Assembly: GCF_003943415.1 (NCBI RefSeq)
Contig: NZ_RJPK01000004.1
Span: forward strand, 124,001 to 188,000
Origin: Streptococcus oralis
Lineage (GTDB): Bacteria > Bacillota > Bacilli > Lactobacillales > Streptococcaceae
DNA: 64,000 nucleotides
Direction: 5' to 3'
Position 1 is the stretch's first letter. Each line of letters opens with the position of its first letter. A program made the translations under genes and the position numbers. Positions 31,518-40,747 of this stretch are shown one piece after another. The notes below the pieces were generated by a model. The model had not been told where the DNA came from. It ran no database searches and worked only from the letters and a program-made list of their open reading frames with translations.

Positions 31518-32287
31518 GCTCGCTCCTCCTTCTCACGTGAGATAAAGTAATATCCAACAACTAGGATAATACTAAAAAGAAAGACGAGAGCAGACAGGGC
31601 ATTGATTTCTAGCGAAATTCCCTTACGAGCACGAGAGTATATCTCGACTGACAGGGTTGAAAAGCCATTTCCCGTCACAAAGAAGGTCACAGCAAAGTCA
31701 TCCAGCGAATAAGTAAAGGCCATGAAATAACCTGCAATAATAGACGGAGTCAGGTAAGGAAGCATGATTTCCTTGAACATCTGAAACTGGCTGGCACCAA
31801 GGTCATAAGCCGCATGAATCATGTCATCATTCATCTCCTTGAGACGAGGCAAGACCATCAAGACCACGATAGGGATGGAAAAGGCCACGTGACTAGATAG
31901 AACCGTCAAAAAACCAAGAGAAAACTTAAGCTGGGTAAAGAGAATCAAGAAGCTAGCACCAATCATAACGTCAGGCGCAACCATGAGGATATTATTAAGC
32001 GATAGAAAGGCTTCTTGGTATTTCTTACGAGACTGATAGATATAGATGGCTCCGAAAGTCCCGATAATGGTCGCAATCAAGGCCGATAGAAAGGCCAAGA
32101 AGAAGGTTTGGGTGAGGATCAACATGAGACGACCGTCACCAAACATGGTTTTAAAATGGTTCAGGCTAAAGCCTGTAAAGCTGTTCATATCATCGCCAGC
32201 ATTAAAGGCATAGCCAATCAAGTAAAAAATTGGCAAATATAGGATGATGAAGACAAAGGCTAGGTAGAGATTCGCAAATTTTTTCAT
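31514..32287 (-). CDS. potC: Spermidine/putrescine ABC permease PotC
   Basis: 257 residues with six membrane segments and the EAA loop (AAYDLGASQFQMFKEIMLPYL) that docks on PotA. AGGAG lies before the ATG at 32287, which overlaps the potB stop (ATGA); an ATG nine codons upstream lacks this site. Confidence 0.94.
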   Translation of the reverse strand: MKKFANLYLAFVFIILYLPIFYLIGYAFNAGDDMNSFTGFSLNHFKTMFGDGRLMLILTQTFFLAFLSALIATIIGTFGAIYIYQSRKKYQEAFLSLNNILMVAPDVMIGASFLILFTQLKFSLGFLTVLSSHVAFSIPIVVLMVLPRLKEMNDDMIHAAYDLGASQFQMFKEIMLPYLTPSIIAGYFMAFTYSLDDFAVTFFVTGNGFSTLSVEIYSRARKGISLEINALSALVFLFSIILVVGYYFISREKEERA

Positions 32288-33090
32288 CGTTCTCTCCTTT
32301 CCTTGGTTACCCACATGGTGATGAACATGGTCAGGATGAGGATCACACCGATGGTTGAACCCATACCATAGTTATCATTGGTCAGAAAGTTCTGCTCGAT
32401 AGCCGTTCCCAAGGTAATAACGCGGTTCCCACCAATCAAACGGGTCAACATGAAGAGACTCAAGCTAGGGATAAAGACCGACTGAACCCCACTTCTCACT
32501 CCGTTCATAGACAGAGGGAAGATGACATGGCGGAAGGTCTCCCACTTGGTCGCACCGAGGTCATAGCTGGCATTGATAAGATTGTTATCCATATCGTCCA
32601 AGACATTGAAGATCGGCAAAATCATAAAGGGAAGCTCGATGTAGCTTGCTACAAAGATAAAGGAGAAATCCGTAAAGAGCAACTGCTGCGAACCGATTCC
32701 GATGAATTCCAAGAATTGGTTAATAGAGCCATCTTGACCAAAAATCCCGATAAAGGCATAGGCCTTGAGGAGCAGGTTGATCCATGTTGGCAGGATAATC
32801 AGCATGAGCCAGAGCTGACGGTGCTTGAGACGAGTCAAAAAGAGGGCTGTCGGATAGCTGATGAGAAGCGTCACCATGGTTACAATCCCCGCATAGAGCA
32901 CAGAGTTGAAGCTCATCTTAAGGTAGGTTAAGTTTTGTGACGCAAAGTAAGATTTATAGTTTTCTAAACTGAACTGGCCTTCAATGTTGAAAAAGGATTG
33001 ACCGAAAATCAAGACCAAGGGTGCGAGGACAAAGAGGGCAATCCAAAGCATGTAGGGCACTACAAAGAGTTTAGAGGTTGTTTTCTTCAT
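32284..33090 (-). CDS. potB: Spermidine/putrescine ABC permease PotB
   Basis: 268 residues, six membrane segments, EAA loop [26 protein letters not shown] stands 6 bases before the ATG at 33090, which lies within the last codons of potA (20-base overlap). A TTG five codons earlier is part of that ribosome binding site. Confidence 0.94.
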   Translation of the reverse strand: MKKTTSKLFVVPYMLWIALFVLAPLVLIFGQSFFNIEGQFSLENYKSYFASQNLTYLKMSFNSVLYAGIVTMVTLLISYPTALFLTRLKHRQLWLMLIILPTWINLLLKAYAFIGIFGQDGSINQFLEFIGIGSQQLLFTDFSFIFVASYIELPFMILPIFNVLDDMDNNLINASYDLGATKWETFRHVIFPLSMNGVRSGVQSVFIPSLSLFMLTRLIGGNRVITLGTAIEQNFLTNDNYGMGSTIGVILILTMFITMWVTKERRER

Positions 33091-34228
33091 CTCTTTCCTC
33101 CTCAATCGCGTTAATCAGACCTGCTTCTTGCTCTTCGATTTCTACATACTCCTCGATACGAGCATCAAACTCTTCTTCAGTTTCGTTAAGACGCATGATG
33201 TGGATGTCTTCTGGTTCAAAGTCCAGACCGATTTCCTCACCCACAATGGCCTTACGAGTCGAGTGGATCATCCATTCATTTCCGAGTTCGTCATAGGCGA
33301 TAATCTCGTAGTGAACCCCACGGAAAAGCTGGGTATCAACCTTAACTTGGAGCTTGCCTTCTTCAGGAAGGGTAATGCGCAAGTCTTCTGGACGAATGAC
33401 AACCTCAACAGGCTCATTTGGCTTCATCCCCCCGTCGACCGCTTCAAAGCGTTTGCCATTGAACTCGACCAAGTAGTCCTCAATCATGTTTCCTGGCAAG
33501 ATGTTGGACTCACCGATAAAGGTGGCAACAAAGTGGTTGATCGGCTCATCGTAGATGTCCACAGGCGTTCCAGACTGAACAATCTCGCCATCATTCATAA
33601 CAAAAATCCAGTCACTCATAGCCAAGGCTTCCTCCTGATCGTGAGTGACAAAGACAAAGGTAATCCCCAATCGTTGTTGCAGTTCACGCAGTTCGTACTG
33701 CATGTCTGTTCGCAACTTCAAATCCAGCGCTGACAAGGGCTCATCCAACAAAACCACACGAGGTTGGTTGATAATAGCACGGGCAATGGCCACACGCTGA
33801 CGTTGTCCTCCAGAGAGTTTACGGATGGAACGTTTTTCATAACCTTCCAACTGAACCATCTTGAGAACTTCCGCTACGCGTTGCTCAATTTCTTTCTTGT
33901 CGATTTTACGTAAGCGGAGCGGAAAGGCAACATTTTCAAACACATTCATATGTGGAAACAAGGCATAGGATTGGAAGACCGTATGGACGTCTCGCTTGTT
34001 GGTTGGAATGTCGTTGATCCGTACCCCATCCAACAAAATATCTCCTGTCGTCGCATCCAGTAAACCTGCAATAATATTCAGGATAGTTGATTTCCCAGAA
34101 CCAGATGCGCCTAAAAGAGTATAGAATTTCCCCTCTTCCAACTCAAAGTTAATGTCTTTGAGAACCTTGGTGTTGCTGTCTTCAAAAACTTTAGAGACGT
34201 TTTTGAATTCGATAATTGGTTTTTTCAA
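33071..34228 (-). CDS. potA: Spermidine/putrescine ABC transporter ATPase
   Basis: 385 residues. Walker [11 protein letters not shown]-loop [11 protein letters not shown], signature [14 protein letters not shown], Walker B VVLLDEP, H-loop VTHDQEEA, and a C-terminal regulatory TOBE domain ([10 protein letters not shown]), ending in an acidic tail. The start codon is TTG at 34228. An out-of-frame ATG seven bases upstream (34235) would open a 14-codon ORF across the start; AAGGA lies before both. A structured 126-base element separates it from murB. Confidence 0.92.
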   Translation of the reverse strand: MKKPIIEFKNVSKVFEDSNTKVLKDINFELEEGKFYTLLGASGSGKSTILNIIAGLLDATTGDILLDGVRINDIPTNKRDVHTVFQSYALFPHMNVFENVAFPLRLRKIDKKEIEQRVAEVLKMVQLEGYEKRSIRKLSGGQRQRVAIARAIINQPRVVLLDEPLSALDLKLRTDMQYELRELQQRLGITFVFVTHDQEEALAMSDWIFVMNDGEIVQSGTPVDIYDEPINHFVATFIGESNILPGNMIEDYLVEFNGKRFEAVDGGMKPNEPVEVVIRPEDLRITLPEEGKLQVKVDTQLFRGVHYEIIAYDELGNEWMIHSTRKAIVGEEIGLDFEPEDIHIMRLNETEEEFDARIEEYVEIEEQEAGLINAIEEERDEENNL

Positions 34229-34260
34229 TTGGCATAAATTCCTTCTTTTTCATAAATTAA

Positions 34261-34386
34261 CAGATCAGGGCTCTGTCAGGCCGCCACTACCTCTTGCAGG
34301 GAGTAAAACCACCTGCATATATCTTCGCTACCGATAGGCTTTCACCCCCTTTCCATTGACATAGCAGCAGCTATTCTGGTGAAACC
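34261..34386 (-). ncRNA. Structured RNA element in the murB-potA spacer
   Basis: Directly after the murB stop the minus strand folds strongly. GGTTTCACC (34386-34378) pairs with GGTGAAAGCC (34346-34337, one bulged G). It encloses a perfect hairpin ATAGC-TGCT-GCTAT (34374-34361). Next come CTA-TCGG-TAG (34337-34328), GCAGG...CCTGC (34316-34296) and CAGA...TCTG (34275-34261). It does not match the conserved cores of riboswitches I know. Candidate cis-regulatory leader of potABCD, a processed sRNA, or an mRNA-stability element. Confidence 0.55.
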
Positions 34387-35292
34387 TTACTCCTTCTCAC
34401 CCAGGATTCGGACTTCCCTCTCAAGGGTGACGCCTGAATGTTCCTTTACCTTTTCAATAACAGATTGAATCAAGTCCTCGTAGTCTTTAGCTGTTCCGTT
34501 AGCAACATTGATCATGAAACCAGCGTGCTTTTCAGATACTTCAACACCACCGATACGATAGCCTTTCAATCCAGCCTCTGAAATCAACTGACCTGCAAAA
34601 TGCCCCACTGGACGCTTAAAGACTGAACCACAAGATGGGTATTCTAGAGGTTGTTTGAGTTCACGGAGATGCGTCAAGCGATCCATTTCCTGTTTGATAG
34701 CCTGATGATTTCCTGGAGCTAGGGCAAATTTAGCTGACAAGACAATGGCCCCAGAATCCTGAATAGCTGAATGGCGGTAACCAAAAGCCAAATCCTTGGC
34801 TGACAAGGTTTCGATTTCCCCTTCCTTGGTCAGAATCTTACAAGACTGCAAGATGTGAGCAATCTCTCCTCCATAGGCACCCGCATTCATAAATACAGCG
34901 CCACCTACGCTCCCTGGAATCCCGCAAGCAAACTCAAAACCAGTCAAACTATGACGAAGGGCAATGCGTGTTGTTTCAATCAAGTTAGCACCAGCTTCTG
35001 CTTCAATAGTGTAACCATCAACTGAAACGTTATTGAGTTTGTCACACAAGATAACAAAACCACGGATTCCACCTTCACGAACGATGATATTGCTGGCATT
35101 TCCTAGCACCATCCAAGGAATATTCTCCTGATTGGCAAATTGGACAACACGCGCCATCTCATAGCGATTGCGTGGCAAAACTAGATAATCCGCTCGACCT
35201 CCTACCTTGGTATAGGTATAAGTCTTCAAGGGTTCCTTAAAACGAATATCGATTCCTTCTAATTGTTCTTGTATTTTAGTTACGAATGTCAT
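34387..35292 (-). CDS. murB: UDP-N-acetylenolpyruvoylglucosamine reductase
   Basis: NADPH- and FAD-dependent reduction giving UDP-MurNAc for peptidoglycan. 301 residues of the type IIa form: FAD domain with [41 protein letters not shown], and the catalytic [17 protein letters not shown] is 8 bases before the ATG at 35292; an ATG three codons upstream overlaps this site. Known in pneumococcus to be co-transcribed with potABCD. Confidence 0.95.
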   Translation of the reverse strand: MTFVTKIQEQLEGIDIRFKEPLKTYTYTKVGGRADYLVLPRNRYEMARVVQFANQENIPWMVLGNASNIIVREGGIRGFVILCDKLNNVSVDGYTIEAEAGANLIETTRIALRHSLTGFEFACGIPGSVGGAVFMNAGAYGGEIAHILQSCKILTKEGEIETLSAKDLAFGYRHSAIQDSGAIVLSAKFALAPGNHQAIKQEMDRLTHLRELKQPLEYPSCGSVFKRPVGHFAGQLISEAGLKGYRIGGVEVSEKHAGFMINVANGTAKDYEDLIQSVIEKVKEHSGVTLEREVRILGEKE

Positions 35293-35320
35293 ATCTCTCA
35301 TCCTTTTGTAAAGTCATTTC

Positions 35321-35329
35321 ATTATACCA
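35321..35329 (-). promoter_or_regulatory. Extended -10 promoter of murB-potABCD
   Basis: TGGTATAAT on the minus strand, hexamer 35321-35326, 28 bases before murB. A weak CGTCAA lies 16 bases upstream. Confidence 0.65.
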
Positions 35330-35381
35330 TTTTTAAGGGCTTTTGACGACAGGAAAATTCTTGGTGTCAAAGCATTGCGTT

Positions 35382-35406
35382 AAAAAAAGAGGTTTCCCTC
35401 TTTTTA
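35382..35406 (-). terminator. Terminator of aldC-YhfC
   Basis: GAGG and CCTC pair around a short loop with T/A runs on both sides, overlapping the YhfC stop codon. Confidence 0.65.
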
Positions 35407-36159
35407 TGATGATTTTTTCCAAAATGTAGATTTTGTTAGCCAGATAAAGGCTAGTACTTCTAAAAGAAGAATGACCTCCACTAGAAGTGGATTTGCAATC
35501 CAGCCTACCTGAGATAAAGCTGGAGCCAAGTCAAACAAGGCATGCAAACCATAGGCAGCAAGGAGGTAGATCCATTTCTTTTGACGAACACTTTGATAGA
35601 CCCAGATAGAAAGACCGATTTGCAGAACTAGGGCAAGCACTCGCTCAACTCCTAATAAATAAACCTGCCATATCGATAGAGACTGAACCGTTTCGAGGGT
35701 AGCCTTTGGAAGGAGATTGGCTACATCAGTATTTGAAGACTGGATGAGTGAAAAGAGGATCAACAAACTGATTAAGCTTCCCATCCCAAGATAGAGCAAC
35801 TCCAAACCTCCATGTCCCAAGCCGTAAGCCAAAGCATCTTTCTCTTCTAGACTTCTCTTTTTCTCCAACCATTTAAAAAAGACAAGGCGGGCAGTTTCCT
35901 CAAAAAGGGCAGCTATGGCAATCGCATAAAGAACATATAGGAAGGGTTGCTCCTGCATGAGCACAATGGTTCCATCTTTTTGTGGATGAAGTACCAGAAG
36001 GTGAACCATCTTCTCTAACACTTGAGAAGAAACAAAAAATGCGATTGCCCCCAAGCCCATCACTGCAAGAGAGATTTTAAAGCGTTTTTTGGCATACCAA
36101 GTTCCACCTACTAGAATGAGAACTAAAGCGATTATGGTGAGGATAATATGTACTGTCAT
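35404..36159 (-). CDS. YhfC-type intramembrane protease-like protein
   Basis: 251 residues, about eight membrane segments. It carries the YhfC family (relative of CPBP glutamic intramembrane proteases) motifs: FEETARLVFFKW near residue 86, GLGHGGLELLYLG near 113 and a HALFDLAP near 206, giving the Glu-Glu and two His positions expected for the active site. Substrate unknown. It follows acetolactate decarboxylase by 9 bases. Confidence 0.8.
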   Translation of the reverse strand: MTVHIILTIIALVLILVGGTWYAKKRFKISLAVMGLGAIAFFVSSQVLEKMVHLLVLHPQKDGTIVLMQEQPFLYVLYAIAIAALFEETARLVFFKWLEKKRSLEEKDALAYGLGHGGLELLYLGMGSLISLLILFSLIQSSNTDVANLLPKATLETVQSLSIWQVYLLGVERVLALVLQIGLSIWVYQSVRQKKWIYLLAAYGLHALFDLAPALSQVGWIANPLLVEVILLLEVLAFIWLTKSTFWKKSS

Positions 36160-36168
36160 CTTTTTCTC

Positions 36169-36900
36169 CTATTCTGACTTATCAATATCTTTCTTCATCT
36201 CGTCAACGTTAAATTTGGCAAATAAATACTGGCGATCTTGGACTGGAAAACGTTGGTCCAATTGGTCGACTGGTCCAACCTCGATTATTCCTTCTTTGAT
36301 AACAAAGTCCATCACATGCCCGCCAAAGGTCAAATCGTCTGAGATAAAATGCAGATGGTAGCCTGCAACACTGACCCCATGGAAAATCTCTGGTGTCCAA
36401 AATCCAACAATGGTCCCCGATACATTTTCACGGCTATACTCAGGCTGGTGTGTCGCGACATCAGCAAACTTGGTGTCTGTTGTTGACTTGGGAATCATCC
36501 GTACATGCATGTGGGCGAATTCCCCATGAATCTTGATGGAGCGAAAGAGATTTTCCCCATCATAGTAGGACTCAATCCGCTTTTCTAATTCCTTGTCCGT
36601 CATCTCAAAGCGCTGGCGGAAAATCACTTCTGCCTGATGGGGGACCACTGCTGCATAAGGGATAAGAGCATCGGGTGCGACTTCTACAATTTCAGGTTGC
36701 TCCCCTGATCCTTTGGCTTGATAAGCCTTGCCATCAAGGACAATCAACTCCCCATCAATCGAATCAAGGGTTCCCAAACCAAGGTCGCCATGTTCCAACA
36801 ATTCTCCCACTGTCATGGTTCCACCATAGAGACCAGCCATTAGGGCACCTAGAGTATTGTATTGAAATAATTTAACTGGTTCCTGCACTTTTCTATCCAT
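36169..36900 (-). CDS. Alpha-acetolactate decarboxylase
   Basis: Converts 2-acetolactate to acetoin, diverting carbon from valine/leucine synthesis or removing acid. 243 residues. The zinc ligands are seen in GYHLHFISDDLTFGGHVMDF (three His) with a downstream Glu; the N-terminal QYNTLGALMAGLYGG segment is typical. Usual symbols are aldC, aldB or budA. No acetolactate synthase is adjacent. Confidence 0.94.
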   Translation of the reverse strand: MDRKVQEPVKLFQYNTLGALMAGLYGGTMTVGELLEHGDLGLGTLDSIDGELIVLDGKAYQAKGSGEQPEIVEVAPDALIPYAAVVPHQAEVIFRQRFEMTDKELEKRIESYYDGENLFRSIKIHGEFAHMHVRMIPKSTTDTKFADVATHQPEYSRENVSGTIVGFWTPEIFHGVSVAGYHLHFISDDLTFGGHVMDFVIKEGIIEVGPVDQLDQRFPVQDRQYLFAKFNVDEMKKDIDKSE

Positions 36901-36929
36901 TCTCTTTCTTATCTTCTATTCAATGAATC

Positions 36930-36951
36930 ATTATACTTTCTAAGTATACCA
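36930..36951 (-). promoter_or_regulatory. Putative promoter(s) of the acetolactate decarboxylase gene
   Basis: Two -10 candidates on the minus strand: TATAAT (36930-36935) and an extended TGGTATACT (36943-36951). Neither has a strong -35. Confidence 0.45.
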
Positions 36952-36991
36952 CATTTGCTCCTAGTTGTGAAAGGGAGAAATACTTTTCCCA

Positions 36992-37020
36992 TTGCAAAGG
37001 AGGCAAAAAAAAGGTACAAT
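36992..37020 (+). promoter_or_regulatory. Promoter of the MocR-type regulator
   Basis: TTGCAA (36992-36997), 17-base spacer, TACAAT (37015-37020), 25 bases before the ATG. Confidence 0.75.
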
Positions 37021-37045
37021 GTAACAAAATCAAGGGAGGTCTGGA

Positions 37046-38317
37046 ATGAAGAAAGAAAGTAAATACCAAGCAGTCGTTTCCTTTCTCAAAAAAGGTATCG
37101 AATCAGGAAAATTTTCAACAGGTAGCCGGCTTCCCTCCATCCGTCAATTGAGCCAAGACTTCAGCTGTAGCAAGGACACTATCCAACGAGCCCTACTGGA
37201 ATTACGCCATGAACAATACCTCTATGCCAAACCCCAGAGTGGCTATTATGTTCTGGAACAGGGACAGCACCAAGACTTGGAAATCGAAGTCACTGACGAA
37301 CATGCCAGTGCTTATGACGACTTCCGACTCTGCGTCAACGAAACCCTGATAGGCCGAGAAAACTACCTCTTCAACTACTATGACAACCAAGAAGGCCTTG
37401 AGGAACTGAGAAAATCTGTCCATCAACTTCTTTTCAACCAAGCCCTCTACTGCAAGCCCGATCAACTGGTTCTAACTTCTGGCACCCAGCAAGCTCTCTT
37501 TATCCTTTCTCAGATTAACTTTCCGAGCGAGGGAGAGGAGATTTTAGTTGAACAGCCGACTTATCACCGAATGAACCGCCTCTTGGTCGCTCAGGGGCTA
37601 GCCTACCAGACCATTGAACGCCGAATCGACGGGATTGACCTTGACGAACTAGAAGAACAGTTCAAATCTGGAAAAATCAAGTTTTTCTATACCATTCCTC
37701 GCTTCCACTATCCTCTTGGCCATTCCTACTCTGATCAGGAAAAAAGGGCTATTCTGGATCTAGCAAACCAGTATGGTGTATACATCGTCGAGGATGATTA
37801 TTTAGGGGACCTAGATCCTAAAAAAGGACAGACCTTCCACTATCTGGATACAGAGGATCGCGTCATTTATATCAAGTCCTTCTCAACCAGTCTTTTTCCA
37901 GCCCTTCGTATTACCGCTCTCATTCTCCCAAATGCCCTAAAAGAGGCCTTTGTTTCCTACAAAAATATCCTGGACTATGATAGCAATCTCATCATGCAAA
38001 AGGCTCTCTCTCTTTACATCGATAGTCAGTTATTTGAAAAAAATCGACTGGCTCGACTGATCCTTCAAGAGAACTATCAGGCTCAGATTAAGGAAGTACT
38101 TGAAAAAAACACCTGTCTCTTGCCCCACTATCCTCTACATGATGGCCTTCTGCTTGATTTGAGAAACTATCCTAAGATTGCCAGTTTGAAACACGGCTCA
38201 CTCAAACTAGACTTTTTTGAGAAGGCTTATTTGGACGCCTGCCCTTATCAGTTTGCCAAAGTCTCTCTCGAAAATCTAGAAGAGCTATTAGAATACATAA
38301 AAGCAGAATTGGATTAA
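37046..38317 (+). CDS. MocR-type GntR/aminotransferase fusion regulator
   Basis: 423 residues. Residues 1-70 form a GntR winged helix (GSRLPSIRQLSQDFSCSKDT); about 95-423 are a fold-type I aminotransferase domain with TSGTQQALF and the PLP-lysine region YIKSFSTSLFPALRI. MocR proteins sense PLP or amino compounds and control B6, GABA, taurine or related genes. The target is unknown here; acetolactate decarboxylase is divergent and could be controlled through the shared 145-base region. GGGAGG precedes the ATG. Confidence 0.88.
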   Translation: MKKESKYQAVVSFLKKGIESGKFSTGSRLPSIRQLSQDFSCSKDTIQRALLELRHEQYLYAKPQSGYYVLEQGQHQDLEIEVTDEHASAYDDFRLCVNETLIGRENYLFNYYDNQEGLEELRKSVHQLLFNQALYCKPDQLVLTSGTQQALFILSQINFPSEGEEILVEQPTYHRMNRLLVAQGLAYQTIERRIDGIDLDELEEQFKSGKIKFFYTIPRFHYPLGHSYSDQEKRAILDLANQYGVYIVEDDYLGDLDPKKGQTFHYLDTEDRVIYIKSFSTSLFPALRITALILPNALKEAFVSYKNILDYDSNLIMQKALSLYIDSQLFEKNRLARLILQENYQAQIKEVLEKNTCLLPHYPLHDGLLLDLRNYPKIASLKHGSLKLDFFEKAYLDACPYQFAKVSLENLEELLEYIKAELD

Positions 38318-38340
38318 AGTCCAACTCTGCTTTCTTTTTA
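38302..38340. terminator. Shared terminator of the regulator and binding-protein genes
   Basis: AGCAGAATTGGA (38302-38313) pairs with TCCAACTCTGCT (38320-38331), one mismatch, then TTCTTTTT. It overlaps the MocR stop codon and lies just after the converging binding-protein gene. Confidence 0.85.
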
Positions 38341-39153
38341 TTGTTCAACTTCTGTTAGTTTCGCTGCCTTTTCAAGATAAGTTTGATAGGTTCCGTCATC
38401 TTTCAGTTTTTGGATAACCTTATCTACTACTGCTTTCAAGTCTGATTGATCCTTCTTGATAGCAACGGCATTGGCTTCGCCATCTTTCATTGTCAAGTTA
38501 ACAGATGCAACGACAAGGTCTGAGTTTTTACCTGCGTAGCTAAGAGCAACTGGTTCATCCATATGAACAGCATCCACTTTTCCAGCCTGCAACTCATTGA
38601 CTGCTTCCCCCATATTGATCAAAGATGTCAACTGGGCATTTGGCAATTGTTCCTTGACCATGGTTTCTGGTACAGTTCCCTTTTGAGCTGCGATATTGGC
38701 ACTTGCGAGGCTTGTAAGATCCTTGTATTTGTCTAAATCGGCTTTTCTAACCAAGAAGCTCATTTTGTTTTCATAGTAAGGGATTGAAAAGTCAAAGACT
38801 TCCTTTCTCTCATCTGTAGCACTAATACCAGCAATAGCTAAGTCAGCCTTTCCAGTTTGAAGACTGGTCAAGACATTGTCAAAACTCATGCTAGAGATTT
38901 CAAGTTTAACTCCAAGTTCATCCGCAATCGCTTGAGCCATATCAATATCTGCACCAACCACTTGGTTTTTACCATCTACTAAGGCTTGGAATTCAAATGG
39001 TGCATAGTCTGGGCTGGTCGCAACGACTAGCTTGCCTTTTTGTTTGATAGCCTCCACAGCAGACTGAGAACTATCCGTACTTGATTGACAAGCTACTAAA
39101 ATCATGCTGGCAAGCATACTACACACCACTAACATCCATTTCTTAAACTTCAT
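38338..39153 (-). CDS. Amino-acid ABC transporter substrate-binding lipoprotein (orphan)
   Basis: 271 residues. Signal peptide with lipobox LVAC (Cys22), then the family 3 solute-binding fold: GKLVVATSPDYAPFEFQ, VVGADIDMAQAIADELG, AGISATDERKEVFDFSIPYY, and a C-terminal lobe with LKAVVDKVIQKLKDDGTYQTYLEK. It probably binds a polar amino acid. No permease or ATPase gene is adjacent on either side, so it must serve a transporter encoded elsewhere. Confidence 0.9.
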   Translation of the reverse strand: MKFKKWMLVVCSMLASMILVACQSSTDSSQSAVEAIKQKGKLVVATSPDYAPFEFQALVDGKNQVVGADIDMAQAIADELGVKLEISSMSFDNVLTSLQTGKADLAIAGISATDERKEVFDFSIPYYENKMSFLVRKADLDKYKDLTSLASANIAAQKGTVPETMVKEQLPNAQLTSLINMGEAVNELQAGKVDAVHMDEPVALSYAGKNSDLVVASVNLTMKDGEANAVAIKKDQSDLKAVVDKVIQKLKDDGTYQTYLEKAAKLTEVEQ

Positions 39154-39184
39154 AAATAAACGACCTTTCTGTTATTTCTGAATA

Positions 39185-39228
39185 ATTATAACTCATTTGA
39201 AAATACTTGTCAACATTTTCAGAATTTT
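39185..39228 (-). promoter_or_regulatory. Promoter of the binding protein with a candidate CodY box
   Basis: TTGACA (39208-39213), 17-base spacer, TATAAT (39185-39190): a consensus promoter. Abutting the -35 at 39214-39228 is CATTTTCAGAATTTT, 3 mismatches from the CodY box. CodY control is plausible for an amino-acid transporter part but unproven. Confidence 0.7.
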
Positions 39229-39254
39229 CATTTCAAAAAATTCCTTTTTATTCA

Positions 39255-39290
39255 AAAATAAAGACTAATCTGAGTTGATTAGCCTTTTTT
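39255..39290 (-). terminator. Terminator of the pst-phoU operon
   Basis: On the minus strand GGCTAATC pairs with GATTAGTC around AACTCA, followed by TTTATTTTT. 20 bases after phoU. Confidence 0.85.
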
Positions 39291-39311
39291 ATTGCATATT
39301 TAATCCGTTTC

Positions 39312-39965
39312 TTAGAGTTCGACAATCTTACCTGTTTCAAAGTAAACAACCCATTCACAGATATTTTTTGCGTAGTCTCCGATACGTTCCAAGAAAGAAA
39401 TGACCTGGAAGTAATCACGGCCTGTAACAATAGCTTCAGGATTTTTCCTAATTTCTTCTGTAGCCAAATCACGAATGCTATCAAAGTAATGGTTGATTTT
39501 TTCGTCCATAGCTGCTACTTCGTAGGCTTGATCCACAGAACCGTTGAGATAGAGATCTAGGGCTGCTTCAACGAAGTTTTTCACGTCGCGTCCCATCTTT
39601 TTGATTTCTTCTTCAACAGAAGGGATACGTTGCTCCCCTTTCATACGAATGGTCGCCTCAGCGATAGACACTGCATGATCTCCCATGCGTTCCACATCTG
39701 ACACTGCCTTGAGAACGGTCAAGACGGTACGAAGGTCTTGCGAAACAGGTTGTTGGAGGGCAATCATTTCAAATGATTTCTTTTCCAACTTCACTTCATA
39801 CTCATTTACTTCCGCATCGTCTTCGATGACTTCTTTTGCCAAATCACGGTCATGCGTAACAAAGGCACGCACTGTACGATTGATTTGTGAGAGCACTTCT
39901 TGTCCCATGGCGTAGAACTGGTTGTGCAATTTCTCCAAATCTTCTTCAAATTGTGATCGTAACAT
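39312..39965 (-). CDS. phoU: Phosphate transport regulator PhoU
   Basis: 217 residues, all-helical, made of two three-helix PhoU repeats; each shows the conserved E/DxxxD and RxxDH patterns (VERMGDHAVSIAE in the first, LERIGDYAKNICEWVVY in the second). It links the Pst transporter to phosphate signalling. Last gene of the pst operon, 11 bases after pstB2. No two-component regulator is in this window. Confidence 0.94.
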   Translation of the reverse strand: MLRSQFEEDLEKLHNQFYAMGQEVLSQINRTVRAFVTHDRDLAKEVIEDDAEVNEYEVKLEKKSFEMIALQQPVSQDLRTVLTVLKAVSDVERMGDHAVSIAEATIRMKGEQRIPSVEEEIKKMGRDVKNFVEAALDLYLNGSVDQAYEVAAMDEKINHYFDSIRDLATEEIRKNPEAIVTGRDYFQVISFLERIGDYAKNICEWVVYFETGKIVEL

Positions 39966-39976
39966 CTTTCAACTCC

Positions 39977-40735
39977 TTATCCAAATTTTCCTGTAATATA
40001 ATCTTCTGTTTCCTTGTTTTGAGGGGAAAGGAACATCTTCTTTGTATCGTTAAACTCGATTAAATCTCCATCTAGGAAAAAGCCAGTTTTATCAGAGATA
40101 CGAGAAGCCTGCTGCATGGAACGCGTTACCAAGAGCATGGTGTATTTGTCTTTTAGGCCATACAAGGTTTCTTCAATCTTACCAGCCGAGATAGGATCCA
40201 AAGCTGAAGTTGGTTCGTCCAAGAGGATGATTTTAGGGCTGGTTGCCAAAACACGGGCAACACAGACACGTTGCTGTTGACCCCCTGAGAGACCAATGGC
40301 CGAATCATGCAAACGATCCTTGACTTCATCCCAGATAGAAGCACGTTGCAAGGCCTTTTCTACTGCTTCATCAAGGACCTGTTTATCCTTGACCCCATTG
40401 ATACGTAGTCCGTAAACAACATTTTCGTAAATAGACATAGGGAAGGGATTGGGCTGTTGGAAAACCATGCCGATTTCCTTACGCAATTCAACCGTATCGG
40501 TACGTGGACTGTAGATATTGTGGCCATTATAAATCACTGTTCCAGTTGTTGTCACCTCAGGATTTAGATCGCCCATGCGGTTGATGGCTTTGAGCAGGGT
40601 GGACTTTCCTGATCCAGAAGGACCAATCAAGGCTGTTATTTCCTTAGGTTGGAAAGAAAGGGAAACACTATTCAAGGCCTTCTTTTTATTGTAATAAACG
40701 GACAGGTCTTTAACCTGCAAAATCGGTTCTGTCAT
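39977..40735 (-). CDS. pstB2: Phosphate ABC transporter ATPase PstB (second copy)
   Basis: 252 residues. Walker [10 protein letters not shown] (38-46), Q-loop [11 protein letters not shown], signature LSGGQQQR (149-156), Walker [14 protein letters not shown] (168-180) are intact. The switch position, normally VTHxMQQA, reads VTRSMQQA: Arg205 replaces the H-loop histidine. The neighbouring PstB1 keeps the His. The pair may form a heterodimer with one degenerate site. Confidence 0.92.
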   Translation of the reverse strand: MTEPILQVKDLSVYYNKKKALNSVSLSFQPKEITALIGPSGSGKSTLLKAINRMGDLNPEVTTTGTVIYNGHNIYSPRTDTVELRKEIGMVFQQPNPFPMSIYENVVYGLRINGVKDKQVLDEAVEKALQRASIWDEVKDRLHDSAIGLSGGQQQRVCVARVLATSPKIILLDEPTSALDPISAGKIEETLYGLKDKYTMLLVTRSMQQASRISDKTGFFLDGDLIEFNDTKKMFLSPQNKETEDYITGKFG

Positions 40736-40747
40736 ACTGCTTCCTTT

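Noticed and set aside
34261..34330. TPP-riboswitch-like CCTGATCTG in the murB-potA spacer
   Set aside because: The rest of the thi-box and the CTGAGA element are missing, and the downstream genes are for polyamine transport.
34261..34386. murB-potA spacer as SRP RNA, 6S RNA or RNase P RNA
   Set aside because: None of the conserved core motifs of these RNAs is present and the element is too short for RNase P.
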